NCBI GenBank assembly: GCA_012295275.1
Contig: CM022672.1
Span: forward strand, 13,946,495-14,010,494
Origin: Chrysomallon squamiferum
Taxonomy: Eukaryota > Mollusca > Gastropoda > Neomphalida > Peltospiridae
Direction: 5' to 3'
Length of the DNA stretch: 64,000 bases
The number at the start of each line of letters is the position of its first letter. Within the stretch, counting starts at the first letter, position 1. Positions 1 through 19,419 of this stretch are shown piece by piece. Under the pieces are notes generated by a model. That model saw nothing but the letters and a program-made list of their open reading frames with translations. It was not told the DNA's origin and searched no databases. The translations under genes were made by a program, and so were the position numbers.

Positions 1-123
1 GGAGTGGTTCGTATTAGAGGAATGCCAGAAATAATCCTCGCTGGAAAAGCGCGCCATCAGCTGATCAAAAACAGCGTTGTTATTTTTGAGCGAATTTTGG
101 AACACACCTGTACTCTGTTTTAA
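1..123 (-). CDS. possible partial exon, unidentified
   Basis: On the minus strand a frame is open from the window edge back to an AG acceptor-like site just after base 123. It gives about 41 residues of ordinary-looking protein (rich in N, S and F, containing FDQLMARFSSEDYFW). On the plus strand the same bases also read open as 40 residues ending in a TAA at 121-123. The segment is less AT-rich than its surroundings, as exons here usually are. I prefer the minus strand on composition only. The family is not recognised and the gene would continue left of the window. Confidence 0.3.
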
Positions 124-804
124 CGATACATCATTCCGGCTTTACGAACTGCCTCCACGCCCGTTAAGACAAGATATCTTTTCCAACAAGAAGCGAAACA
201 GACAAATGATGCTTTTTATTATAATTTCGGTGAATGACGTTTTCTTCGAAACAGCAGGAGAGTGTTGAACGAAATGTTAGAACTTACGTTATGGGAACTA
301 TTTTGACTAGCGTTGGGTCGGTACGGGAGATAATTCTGTAAAGAATCTTACTTTTGCTGTAATATATTACAAACCTCTTATAATTGAAAGTGAAACAATA
401 TCAATAATAATAATAATAATAATGTATTTTTACAGAAACTGTATAATATCGTTCATACTTTCTGTACTAATAATATTTTACTTTTTTTTTTCCACTTGAC
501 ATACTGTACTTGGGATAGATAGGAATATATTTCATATAATTTTATTAAAGGAATATTGTGTTGTTAGTGTTATCTTAGAGATACACTAAAATGATCATCT
601 GATTTAAATAAATAAATAAATAAATAAACAAACAAACAAAATAAAACCGCAAATAATATATAATGATAAGAACAATAACAACAGCAACAACAACAACAAC
701 AACAATAATAATGAAAAACTCAGCTGATAAAACCCAACTAAAATGACATCATAATGGGTAAAATATTATCAAAATAATAATTAAGGGAAAATAAATTTAC
801 AGAG

Positions 805-836
<32 letters not shown>

Positions 837-1558
837 CCTCTGTTAACAAACTATAATATGAGCTACATATAAAAATGATTGTAGAAAATAAGTTCAAAAG
901 GCGAAAAAACGTATTCTGGTTATGACGTTTTCTAACACGTGACTGACTATATGCAGATTAGCCGTTTATTCAAGGTAATAATGGCAGCTTGCATTATTTA
1001 TAAATATCGTCACATTTTGCCGAATTTATTAATTCTAAAATACTTATTCTTATTAAATATCACAGGGCAATTAAAATCACAGAATAAACTGAACAGCTTT
1101 AACATTTAGTCTGCGTAATGCTTTAGATTAAATTATTAAATGCAGTAAAATTGTGACTCATATTCTTGAAACTTTATATGTGAACTGGTTAAATCACCGA
1201 GTTGGCCTTAAAAGACTTTAGAAATTTAAATAACTCAGATTTACTGTTCTATTAGCAAACAGCTAAGTTTTGTTTAATTTGTGTTCTGATCTGTAACTCT
1301 AGTAGTGTAACTCTCAGAAATCCATTTATTCGCATATATAGATAAAATTTTACATTTTCTAGTGAACAAAATGTCATTATATCATCAGGATATTACTCTT
1401 TAATATTTTAAAATTTCTTTCTTAAATCTTAATATGTATGTATGTTTGCTTAGTCGCACGCACACACACACACACACACACATTCACGCACTACTCGAGC
1501 TCATTCTCCTTTTTCAAATTCCTTCTTTTTTTGTTGTAATTTTGTTATTTGTGTTTCC

Positions 1559-1601
<43 letters not shown>

Positions 1602-1708
1602 CATTTTGAAAATATTTTTTCTTCTTCTTCTTTTTTTTTTTATGTTTTTGTTATATTTTTTTTCTTCAGAATAATAAGCCTCAGTTTCGTATTAAAGGCC
1701 ATTTTCAG
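124..1708. other. non-coding stretch with simple repeats
   Basis: AT-rich sequence with short AAT and CAA runs (about 403-422 and 685-712), a TA dinucleotide run at 805-832, a CA run at 1461-1482 and an ATT run at 1561-1601. The ATG-started frame across 1434-1707 is translated microsatellite and poly-pyrimidine and is not counted as coding. No RNA gene or transposon end was seen. Confidence 0.6.
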
Positions 1709-1853
1709 GCGTCTGTATCAGCGGATCTATTCACCCGACGAGATCGACAAACTACCCGGGGTGTGGCCCGAATTATATACGTGTATATCAGCAGGGGATC
1801 TCTGGCAAATGCAGCATCAAAGCGATCACACGGGTGAAACGTTATACGTGTGA
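1709..1853 (+). CDS. possible terminal coding exon, unidentified
   Basis: After a pyrimidine-rich tract ending in TTTTCAG at 1708, a frame stays open to TGA at 1851-1853 and gives 47 residues containing SPDEIDKLPGVWPEL and ending GETLYV. GC content rises sharply over exactly this stretch. The minus strand is also open for about 48 codons, so strand is not certain; the plus reading has the better acceptor and more natural composition. No family is recognised. An alternative is a fragment of an old transposon. Confidence 0.33.
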
Positions 1854-2634
1854 TTGTGATTATTATTACGATAACCTTGTGTCACCCCCTTACAAGTGAC
1901 AGAGAAAGATAGAAGTCGATAATCGCTTATAAATTTGAACCGTAATAATTAGCTTGGCAGATTTATAGACACTCTGATTTATTGATATTACGCCAGTTGC
2001 ACATAAGTAAATATTATACGGACAACAGCAGCTACACAACGAAAACAGCGCGGACAGTGAGCTAAAAATAATACTGCAGGTTATTTACTGTTATTAAACA
2101 CATGTGTGGTAACATTAAACAGCTCTGCACTATACTTCATATATTATTAATATAAAGTGAAATAAAAAAAAATATAAAAAATAAAATATGAAAATGAAAG
2201 AAAAGAAGAAAACAATATATGTAATTTCTCTTTTGCGTTTGTATATCTGTACATTAATGCATTATACTTCATACATGCATACATACATACATATACATAT
2301 ATATATGTATATAAATTATATACTGCTTTAAAATACAGTTTTACAAAGAGCAAATAAAATGAGACAAAAAGAAGAAGAAAATGAAAGAAAAATTTTAAAT
2401 TTAAAAACAGCAAATAAAAGGGAAACGGATTATTTCTTCCATTTGTTTAACCTTTCAGCGATTTTAATAAAATATATATTTTTTTCAGTTTATTCCGTTT
2501 TTATTTTGTCTTGCTTTCTATCCTGGACTCGTTTTTATATCTTCTTCCTCTCTTCTTCTACACTTCCCCCCAACTCCCAGAATATGTAAGTATGTAAATA
2601 AGTAAATAAATATGGCAAGGTTGATTTTTGGGGT

Positions 2635-2666
<32 letters not shown>

Positions 2667-2699
2667 CTTGATGTTGTGTGTTATCAAATTTGTGTATGG
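1854..2699. other. non-coding, poly-T tract
   Basis: AT-rich with a TACA/TATA run near 2275-2320 and an uninterrupted poly-T at 2636-2666. Short open frames here are low-complexity. Nothing else was identified. Confidence 0.55.
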
Positions 2700-2988
2700 T
2701 TATTTGCTTAGTTCGCGATATACACCTAACATTTCATTAACATTACAGAGAAGTGTAACAAACGAGTGACTCCGTGTACCATCTGCCATTCTGCCAAACA
2801 AATCTCTCGCATTTGGACCGGGAAGTAATGTAAATAAATAGTACTGCATCTCTGAACAAATTGAGGTTTCTCCGATAACGCCCAACGATTGTTGATGTTG
2901 AGGGGCGGGCACCCCAGAACTGGAATGTAAGCTCGCCGCCGGACCAGTGGCAAAAATATAGCATTCCACGAATATGACAGCGGATAAG
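2700..2988 (-). CDS. possible terminal coding exon, unidentified
   Basis: On the minus strand, after a CACATAG acceptor whose last base is 2989, a frame runs 96 codons to a stop at 2700-2702. It includes PGPNARDLFGRMADGTRS and has balanced composition. Two other minus frames are open over part of the region, and a plus-strand reading from 2747 gives a cysteine-rich 25-residue tail (CNKRVTPCTICHSAK), so strand is unresolved. If the plus reading is right, the acceptor is CATTACAG at about 2741-2748. No family is recognised. Confidence 0.35.
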
Positions 2989-3095
2989 CTATGTGAAACA
3001 AAGCAATCGACTCATCTCCGTTTCGTTTATTGTGTAGAAATGATGTAGTCCGACTTTGTTAAAAATCAAATATCGCGCTATAGGCGTGAGAGACA

Positions 3096-3135
<40 letters not shown>

Positions 3136-3501
3136 TATTATTATTATTATTATTATTATTTATTTATTTGAAATTATTGTTATTTTTAATAATATATATA
3201 TAACACATAGGAGCCGATGTTATGCTATTTCAACTAGATCATACTAATATCAAGATTTTTTTAAATATTATTATTATTTAAAAACAAACAAACAAACAAC
3301 AAAAACAACAATATAACATTTTTTTTTTTTAAATTACTTGATTTGTTATTTTTCTGTAATGGGCTTCTTATTGTAGTTTGTATTGCTATTGTTGTTGTTG
3401 TCGTTGTTGTTATTATTATTATTATTGGTAATTTGTTTGTGCGTTGGTATTTTTCCATTAAATATGGTGAACGTTTTATCAGCGCGTTTTATTTCACAGG
3501 T

Positions 3502-3577
<76 letters not shown>

Positions 3578-4146
3578 ATATTATTTAAAGTAAATCTAGC
3601 CAAATTTGGTGCTATATTTCTGTATACTTGATGATCAGTAATGTTTGAACCACCGAACGTACGTCCGTTGTGTTTACAAAAAATAAACTGGGAAACCTGA
3701 ATAATATTTCTAAATCATACTTTGATTTGTATTCATTTAAATATATATATATAATCATGTTTCTCTTGTTCATTTTGATCAGAGTCCAGTTTTCCTAGTT
3801 TGCCTGGAAACTCATGCTTTTTATCATATGTGCGCCGCTCGCATCACTACTTTACAGCTACTGTTACAATTATTATTAATATTCATGGTAAAGGGATGAA
3901 GTAACTGTTCTTTCATAAAAATTTAAAAAAATAAATAAAAAAAAAATAAAATAAAAAAATAATAATAATCTTGACGTTATTTACAATAAATGTATAAATT
4001 CATATTTTAAAAGAATCTCGAAAACGGAAATGTGGATACTTTTCAATAATAATAATAAACCTCATCATCATTATCGTCTTATTTACAAATTTCTAGGTCA
4101 AGACCGTCTGCTATTGTACCAAGGCGGAATTTACCAAACTAACAAA
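2989..4146. other. non-coding upstream region of PHYHD1
   Basis: Contains poly-A/TA/ATT runs at 3095-3160, a 70-bp pure CT repeat at 3505-3574 and A/T-rich stretches at 3925-3965. A GC-richer patch at 3780-3850 could be part of the PHYHD1 promoter, but no defined element is visible. The 3056-3247, 3261-3631 and 3346-3603 frames are translations of the repeats. Confidence 0.5.
3505..3574. repeat. (CT)35 microsatellite
   Basis: Seventy bases of perfect CT dinucleotide. It reads as SLSL or RERE in the spurious frames across it. Confidence 0.95.
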
Positions 4147-10068
<5,922 letters not shown>

Positions 10069-12131
10069 AAACTGACTGGAATCACATTTCTGTTAATTAT
10101 TAACCTGATTTCTATACTGAATCTATTTAGCCAGTAAGAATTTATATTCAGTTAAGTTTAATATAATAAAATTACCCATTTGCGCTAGAATTGTGAAATT
10201 CTTTTTTAATTTATTATACATATTTTTTAAATTGTTAAATTGATTTTTACAGTTCTTTAAAGCATCCCTTTTCAATTTTATTCAAACTTTCAGTTATTTG
10301 ATTATCTGATTATTTTAAATTATCCAGAATAATTATGAAATTAGCTTTTTTATACATATTTTATACAAATTTTGTTTTGATTGTTAACTGGGTTTTTTTT
10401 AAATATAGAGACATGGATTTGGAATTCAGAATATATAGATGGAAACAGATTTGGCAACTTTGATATATTTCTTTTAACACTTAAAGATTGAAGAAAATTG
10501 ATAATGAATTTGTTCAAGAATAATAATTTTTAAAAATAAATATACTCAGATAGTTTTCTTTATCAGGCAGCTTTTGATCATTTTAATAGAAGTATATATT
10601 AATTTAATATTAATACTGATTATCTTTATGGAAATTTTGGAAGTTATTACTGATTTGTAAGTTGTTTTTTTGGGGGGGTTTGTTTTAAATTTTAGCAGTT
10701 AATAAGTTTTATTAATACTAATTCTGTAAGCACAATCACCTAAGCATTCATTTTTATTTATTTATTTTTATTTTTTATTTATTTTTATTTTTTTTGGTAT
10801 AACTGGTCAATATATATATATAAAATCATGCTTCTTTAAAGTAAATTAAAGCAAAAAGTTTAATATATGATATATTTAATCATAATAAATAAACTGCTTA
10901 GAAAATGTATTGTTCAGACACATTAATTCGAAAAATTGTTTTGCCATGATTTTACAGTTTCCACATATATATTTTATCCAGATTTTTAATGCATGACATT
11001 TTGTCTGAATTTTATACAGATTTATCATTGTTATTTCTTTAATACTGTTATATGATATGATATATACTTTGAATAATAAAATAATATATTATTCTGGATT
11101 TGTTTGTTATGAATAATAAAAAACAACATTTAAACAAAAGTTCACAAAGATTTTTTTTCAAAGCCAACAAATTCATGAAGTGATATTTAGACATTGTTAA
11201 ATTTATATTTTCACTGATAAACCACAAGCTTGAATTATTTTTTCTGATTTGCAGTGCATTGGTTATATAGTTCATGTTAATGAGGCAAATTATAAAATAA
11301 TATATTCCACTTTCATTGATCATAGATCAATAATCAGATAAGTAATAAACTTTAAAATATTATAAAACTTATAGAAAATTCAAAATAAATTCATTTTGTC
11401 ACATGGAATATAAACTTGTCTGGGTTTTTTCAGTATGAAAACTACTGACTAATATTTAAAAATATTACCAGTTTATTTTTGCTAAATATGTAATCATCAA
11501 TATATATTTCATTAACAAAAATTTGTCAGAATAATTCCTCTAGATCCAGAGCAAGCCCACGACTTCTCTAGGAACAAGCAAAACTTTTAATGATTCAAAC
11601 AATGCTTAAAAGGCCAAGATAGGTAGGTGATGGATGGTGTAGATAGATTACATCAAAGATTTGTAGTTGAACTGCGAGTACTGTAGATGGTAGAATTTAT
11701 ATACTAGTTTTTGAGAGACGGTTTTGCATCATGCACTGGGCGAAACAACTTTTTTCCCCTTCAAAACGAATGGAGATCTGATATCCACCTTTGATTTGTA
11801 CAATCGTTTGTAATTTTCAAGTTTTTTTTATTTTTGTATTGTGTTTGTTTTGTTTTTGTTTTAATTAAAAAATTCATAGTATTAAAATTATCAAAATTAC
11901 GGCATTATAACAGTTAAACATTATCCATTCAATTCTAGCGATTTAAAATACTTCAACCCCCCGTGGCCTTTCTTAGTCCGTTAAATCGTGGATTTACTGT
12001 ATTTAAAAACACAACAAAAAGTTTGAGAGTTATTACCCCTTAATGAGAAACGTACACTTCCTGTTACTGTTGGGTGATTTATTATAGATATTTATGTATA
12101 TGTAAACTGGTATTTGAAAATTTTATTGGCA
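10069..12131. other. PHYHD1 3' UTR and intergenic gap
   Basis: Starts with the PHYHD1 3' UTR (AATAAA at 10165-10170, 97 bases after the stop). The rest is AT-rich spacer. A GC-richer patch at 11540-11790 can be read on the minus strand as about 29 residues (containing GYQISIRFEGEKS) but has no convincing splice partner. The ODR4 promoter must lie at the right side; no TATA box was identified. Confidence 0.5.
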
Positions 12132-15100
12132 ATGGGAAGATCACTGCTAGCAGATGAATGTATTCAAGCGTATATTGAACAACTAATTAAAACAGGACTC
12201 GCCTTTACGGGTCTTGTAATAGGACAGGTAAGAAACTAGCCGGTAAAATTTTATTTCTGGTTGAAAAGAAAAAGAAAAATCACTCGAATCCATATGTTCG
12301 ATATAACAGGTGGTTTGTCAGAATTTACTTTCATAAACAAGGCCGACATTTAGCATAATATTAATAGGTTATTTTTGTTGGTGTATCTGTTACTGTCAGG
12401 GATGAATTACCCACTAATTTGTTGTTTTAGTCAGCAAGTAAAATATTTTATTTTTCTGGAATTAATCAATGATTCTGAAATAATAAACATTAAACGGAAA
12501 AAATTAATTCTTTAAGAATTCTTTAAGAAATCTTTTTAAAAAATTCATCATTAATATCATTAGCTTAAAAACTTCCATGTATTGCATAAACTTATCCATT
12601 GCTTGTATTATTTATCAATCTGAACTTTGGATGTATGCAGTTTTGAGTTTAGCATGTGACTGTGAGTATATTGATAATATTCATATTAGTATCTGAATGT
12701 ATTTAGTTCTTTTGCACATTTAAAAAAACAAAAACAAAAAAAAAACCTTTCTCCATTTGTGTGGTTGGTAGTTGGGAGTTATTCCAAATATTTAGTGAGA
12801 ACAGCCACTTTGCAAATAAAAGTTTTAAAAGTTAATTTCGTTAAAAAAGAATATAAACTGTTCATAAATTTTTATTTCTTTTTATTTTTATTTTTTTATT
12901 TTTATTTTTATGAACTGGTTATTGTTGTACTTGTGCACTTTATTTAGTTTTAGAATAGAGACTTTGTATAAATTTTGTTTGTTCTGTTTTTTAGCAAACT
13001 GTTACAGGTAAAGACTACATTGTCAGACTTGTGAGAACTCCAGACCCAGTCGAGGATGAAGCTAGTGAAGAAGAAGATGGAGAAGAAGTCGGGCCTACGA
13101 GGAGAAAACCTCGTGCCCGCCGTCCGAGTAATATCGAATTTGTCGATGAAAAATGGGCCGCAACGCACACAAAACAGGTTTAGAGATTTTTTCAAATTAA
13201 TTGAAACTAAATCCTTTCAGACTTGTTTCAAATTTATCAAAGATATTTAATATTTTTTTTAAATTATTCTTTTATTTATTTTTTTAACTTGATATTGTTT
13301 GGTTAATATTTTAAATATTTGATTGCTTTAAATAATACTTTTTACTGATGTTTGTAAATATTTCAGTGTTTTTTGTGGTTTTTTTTTTTTTGATTTATAT
13401 TTATTGTTATATAGCTTTTAATCTTGAGAAGTTATACATATGTTTACACTGTGAAAGCTGTCATTGAATTATTTTATAAATTTATTATATAATTAATTTT
13501 TCCTTTTTTTTTTATTACTGATTTATATTTATTTTTACATTATGGAAGCTATTATTGAATAACATTTATTCCTTTATTATTATACAGAGTCATTATAAAA
13601 CACTTGAGCTTTTTTAAAAAAATTGTTGACTTCCGATCTGTGTGTGATACAATTGATCTGTTAAAAAGATAATTTTCCACATGGCTTCTGTCATTATGGT
13701 ATAACTGAAAATCAGCTATAAAATATATTTCATGTTCTCTCATTACAGGTTATACGAATGCTCCCAGGAGGTTTGGATATTGTGGGAATTTTTGCACTGG
13801 CACCACCAGATATGATGGCAAATGCTCAAACTAGACTGAGACAGGTATGTTAGCGTATGAACACTGACTAGATCATGTTTTAGTCATTATAAATATACTT
13901 TTATCAGTGAATTTTAATCTCTCTTTTCATAAGTTTCTAACACCTAGGGCATCAAAATGTTAATTAGATTAAAACCAAAAATTATAATTACATAATATCC
14001 AGATACTTTTCCAATAATGTTATGTGAAAATGTTTATTCATACATGCAGGTATATATAACTAATGTTTTATTTTTAAAAATATAATTTTCCATGACTTTT
14101 ATCTTCTTTTTTTAAAAATTTGATTTGATTTTTTTTAAATGCAGTTTATAAATTATGTGAAAAGTATATTAATTTTTATTCATAAATATAATTTATATTT
14201 TTCATTTTTCAGATTTTGTTTGCAGTGCAGAAACATTTTTTAAAAACTTTGTGCTTGCCGAAGCAAAATGAAATAACAGATAGAGTTATTCTGCAGATTT
14301 GTCCAAATACTAAAAAGTATTCATCACATATCTTCTTTTTTTTAATAATAACTTTATATTTAACTTAAATAGTTCATCCATTGTAAGAAAAAATATATAT
14401 CTCCTTGAAAACTATATATTGTATTACATTTGTAAATTGATGCATTAAATACCTGAAATGGACTTGTTGTTTTCTTGAAGAAACTGATTGGTATATTATG
14501 AATTAGATCTTTGTTTTTTGTCTATTCTTATTTAAGAAGAACATATATGTTCTGTTAGGAATATACGATTTTTCTAAATTAATTTTTGAATTCATTATTT
14601 GAGATACAAGTCTGTTTCAGGGTTTCTCTGCAGTGTTCTAAATCAAATTAAAGAATATAAGATGAAAAAGATAATTTAAATTAACCACTAGTTACTTTTA
14701 TGTGCATTTTTTGTTATTGTATTAATTTTACTCTCTTTCTTTTTTAGCTGATAGAATAACTTGAATTAGTTGATAAAATAATGTTATTTTATTGTTATTA
14801 ATTACTTTTCTTTTTTACCTACACATTAATTGTTGAAACATTTTTTATCATGTGTGTGATTTAATTATGTTGTGAAATGATGTTTATCAACATATTTTTT
14901 ATTTTTTATTTTTTTATCCCACAGGGTGACTTGTAGAACATTTGATGTATCTGATGATAAAGTAAGTTTCTAAGAATTCATGTTTTTACTAATCTTTTTA
15001 TTTATTATTATTATTATTATTTTTAAATTATTATACTAATTTTTTCATACCCATTTCAGAAGTGACTGAACAGTTTAATAATATAAAGCACCAAAAATTA

Positions 15101-18100
15101 ATTTGCACTTTTTCAAAATAATAATCTGTTACAATAACCAATATATATATATTGTATATTTATATCCTTAGCTTTTGTTACATTATTATATGTCAGTGTT
15201 ATTTTTTATTTTTTTTATTTTTGTATTAATAACTGTAGTTTTCTGTTTTATATAATAATCATAGTTGGAATATATTTTTTAATACGGTTTATTTCAGTGT
15301 TCCCCGAAACCAGCAGAATGGCGTTACACGTCCCACATAGACCGGTGGATCAGATTAAACACACGTGTTGCTATAAATATCTCCATTCCAGTACCAGACC
15401 ATGTGAAAACACACGTGTTACTCAAACAGATACAGGTTGGTGTAAGAAAACACATGTTAACTGAATGTGCCACAGTGTAGTGGATTTCTCCATCATCATT
15501 ACGTAGCTGTAGTATTCTGCTGTTGGCTGAAAACCTCAGCGTATTCTAATTAGCCAGTAAATATAGTAAATATCAAAATTAAGACTGTAATTCTGTGAGA
15601 TATGGAATATATTTTTGTTTGAAAATAAGCACTTTGCTATTAGTAATGTGTATCTCTTTAAGTGTGCAGATGTGTGAGCTTTAACTGTAATAATAACTTT
15701 TGGGTAGAAGTTATTCATTTGTATTAACTTTCTTAGAATTTTATACATGAGCCATGCATATTATTTTCTGTTAGCAAGTTTTGTTTTTTACTTATTAAAT
15801 GTGACAGATTTATATTTTTTTAAATTATGAGTTGAATATCATGAACATATTCAGTTTATATACAGTTAATTTAGTTTCCCTCAAACTGCTGTGAAAATAA
15901 TAATGTCATAATTCATAATTATTTTTGAAATCTTATTTTTTGGGGGGTTAGTTTAAAACAAAATGTTACCTCTTGTTAAATAAATATATATATTTTTTTT
16001 AATCTAGCAAGGTATTTCAACTTACTGTATTTCACTGGCGAAATCTCGGATGCTGATCAATGGTGTAGTTCGAGATGTTGGTGAATCATTGGAACAGTTT
16101 GAAACGAAAAAGAGTAAAAGCAAAGACCGTAGTCTGACAGTACCCATTAATTTAGATGTTGATGTATTAGTGCCTTTTGTAAGCGTACTTTCTCTTAATT
16201 ATATATATGTGTGTGTGCATGTTGTATACTTGTCAAAAATGTTTTTTTAATGCTTGTTGATGAAGATTTCAAATCTTGGAACCAAGGAAGGGAGGGGAAA
16301 AGATTTTTGTTATGTGTTTAAAAGGGTTTTAAATTCTTAGATTTGAAAAATAAATCTGAATTTAACGAACATAAAGAATTTTAGTTGGTGTTTTCGTAAT
16401 TATAAAAGTTAAATTTCCCTATGCTTTGTTTTGTTTAGATCTTGTTTTCATCTTTCAGAGTAATGAAACTGTCGAAGAACCAACTGTGTCCACCCTCAGA
16501 TCTGTCATAGCAATAAAAGGTCAGATTGTGTCTCGTGCATTCGTCAACAGTAGAGCGACAGTTGGAGATGCTGTACAGGTAACTAACTTTATTATTTTCT
16601 CTTTTAAAGACAACAACTTTCAGCTTTTTGACCATTCTTGGTTCCAATGGGACTGACAGACCCAAGCACATTTTTTCTTTAAATTTCGTATTGAAAGAAT
16701 CGTATGGTGATGTTGAAGTTTTCCTATATCTTAATAATAATAAATGTTCTGTGATACTTCTAATTTTTATTTTAGAACAAATAACCTACATAAATTTAAA
16801 AAAAAAAAAAATGTCTATGAGACCAGTGTGATTATTCCTGTATAAAAAATATTATGCAGCCTGAAGGGTTAAAAAAAGGAATCATATGTGGTGTATTAAA
16901 TTCATTTATAAAAATAATAACAAATTTTGTTAACAAATACAGTAAGAATTAATTGAAATTCTAAACTGGTAAGGTTGTCTAAAAAAAACAACTATAAATT
17001 CAGGTTTTATTTAATCCAAATATCTTTCTTGTATACTGACTCAGTCTACAGAATTATTATCAATATTAACAATATTTTATTCTGTATGATTAGTTCATAT
17101 CATTTAAATATTTAAATGTTAATATTAGTCTTTTATATACGTGTATGTTAAATATCTTTTACAGAAGTTCATACTGTACCACATTAAGTCTTAATTCATA
17201 GTTTCATTGTTATTATGATATTTTAATGAAATAATATAATTTTTAATTTGCTTGGTTGGTTTCATGTCTTGCAATATTCAAATTGTAACATATAAGCTTT
17301 TAAATCTTACTGACATCTGTTTAATATAATGCAATATTACTAAAGTAGAACAATGCTAGACAATACTACATTTTTATTCAGGCTGTGAAAACTGACATTA
17401 TTCGGAGTTTGATGTCAAGATGTGAACTTCTCTGTGAAGATATTGAAGTTGTTGAAGCTGATGTTGGTAAGAATTATTTTTATAGAATTTTAAACAAGAT
17501 GAAATTGTAAAGATTTTTGAAAGAAATTAATAGTATACAGTAGCCTTAGCATGATTAATAAAAATTAAAAAATTAATAAAATTTCAGAATTACATTCAGG
17601 GGTTCACCTTTTAATCTTATTAAATATATTTCAGTCAGGTGTGTAATTGTAATAATCTTTTAACTTTAGTTTTTTAATGGGTTTTTTTTAAATATTCATT
17701 CCTCATTTTTGTGTTAGAATATGATTAGTTTGATTTTTTTTAAATGTTGCTAAAGTAAAATAATACAGTGGTATAATCATTTTTTTTAAATTAGCATGAT
17801 GGACTTGATTTTGCAGCAGGAATAACACTATTAATTTTATTAAAAATAAAATATCATTAACAATAAAAGATATACTGGACCATATTTACGATGTCTCCTT
17901 TGGGGTTACATGCCTTTAATTATATCCATTTAGCTACACATGTGTGTTAATACTTACATTCAACTGAAAAAGTCATTACTACAATCATAATTCAGATCTT
18001 TTTTTATTTGACAGCCAAAGAGCTGTACAACACACCAGTACGAGTGTTTGCTCATCTCCCATGTTCAACACTAGACTTTTCTGACTACATGTTTCAAGAT

Positions 18101-19419
18101 GAGAAAGCTAGTGAAGTGATTGACAGACTTAAAGAGCTACTAGATGTGAGCATTAGTGAAAATGACATTGAGTTTCACTGTGAAAGAGCTGGAGGTGAGA
18201 AAAATACTTAAAACATCATTTTAATTGCATTAATTTATCAAACCATTTTGTAAATGAGAGAGTGCGTGTGTTTGTGTGTGTTTTTTCTCTTTTTTGTGTG
18301 TTTGGATACAACAGTGGTTACCAACCTTTTTTGCCAGATACACGATAACATGTGTAGACAAAGTGTTGAATGTGTGCCACACGTTGGGAGTCACTGCTCT
18401 ATAACTTTAGCTGATTCTGCTTTAATACTTTTCATTTACAGATACGTAAATTGGCTACTGATTTAACATTGCATTTTTTTTTTAACTTACAACAGTACTA
18501 ATTATTTTTCACCCACTTAAAATAAAACAAAGAAAAAATAAATAAACATTTATCAATAAGTTTATTGTTAATAATGATTTCAGGTCAGTCCGACTGGTTA
18601 GGGCAAAAGAAAGAGGCAGACATTCTTCTCTCTGTAGGAGGAATTGCAGAAAACAGAAGTTTCAAATATTACATTGGTAAGTTAACAATAGTGTACAAGT
18701 GTATGTGAACGTGTGAGGAAAGGAAAAGTTTTTACAAAACTGAAATAATTTCTTAAATTTTAATAAAGAGAAATGTAATGATGTGCAGTATCCATTCTTC
18801 TTTTGTTGTGTTACTATACTTGTCTAGATTCTTTTTGAAATGAGGCAAAAACACTTAACCGACACGTGGAGCAGGGCAAACAAATATGGGTGAGGGGTCT
18901 TGGGGCTTCTCAAAGTAACCTTAGACATAAATGAATTCATTCACTGGATATCATTTCTATCAGAATAGAGATTTGTATTTGATATTCTTTAAATAAACTC
19001 TTTGTATATATATATATATATAAAAAAAAAAAATAATAAAAAATAACAAATAAAAAATAAATTGTTAAATTCAGTATGAGGCATTTGCCTCAATGTAGTT
19101 ATGGCCATGCTATGTATTTAATAATACAAGATTTTATATATATGTTCAAATTAAATAGTATCTACAGGTGAAGCACATTAAATATGGATCTCATTAGATT
19201 GATTTAAACGTGTGAAAATTTGTTAATGTGTTTTACATTAAAAAAAAAGTAGTTAATTTATTATTGCATATTTCTTAATTTTGAAATATCTCTGTTGCGG
19301 TAGTAGGTTGGTTAAATTACTGTTGCACTTTGTGTTAATTCAGAAATGTCATTTCAGGTGCTGTTGTAGGTGGTGTGGCTGCAGTTGCAACTGGAATCCT
19401 ATACATGTACTTCAGCTGA
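12132..19419 (+). CDS. ODR4: ODR-4 homologue, membrane-receptor trafficking factor
   Basis: In nematodes ODR-4 sits on ER/vesicle membranes and is needed to deliver odorant GPCRs to cilia; vertebrate ODR4 is the single-copy orthologue, later linked to UFSP2. Coding exons: 12132-12227, 12995-13177, 13749-13844, 14213-14316, 14925-14961, 15298-15435, 16008-16178, 16459-16578, 17382-17466, 18015-18194, 18584-18676, 19358-19419. Phases all close, giving 454 aa, the same length as I recall for human ODR4. The start MGRSLLADE matches the family's invariant MGR opening. RMLPGG (about residue 96), FCRTYD-like CRTFDV, and DxKFDDE-like FSDYMFQDE are family blocks. One C-terminal membrane span (about residues 435-453, AVVGGVAAVATGILYMY) anchors it. 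An acidic insert DEASEEEDGEE is seen near residue 54. AATAAA at 19749-19754. Confidence 0.95.
18312..18396. mobile_element. short hAT-like MITE in ODR4 intron
   Basis: An 85-bp unit with near-inverted ends: CAGTGGTTACCAACC on the left and GTTGGGAGTCACTG on the right. Such CAGTGGTT..AACCACTG ends are typical of non-autonomous hAT elements. Flanking octamers (GGATACAA and CTCTATAA) match only partly, so the target duplication has decayed or the class is wrong. It has no coding capacity. Confidence 0.55.

Noticed and set aside
1434-1707. ATG-started N-terminal part of a 139-codon frame
   Set aside because: Made of CA, ATT and TTC runs; only the portion after the TTTTCAG acceptor at 1708 looks like coding sequence.
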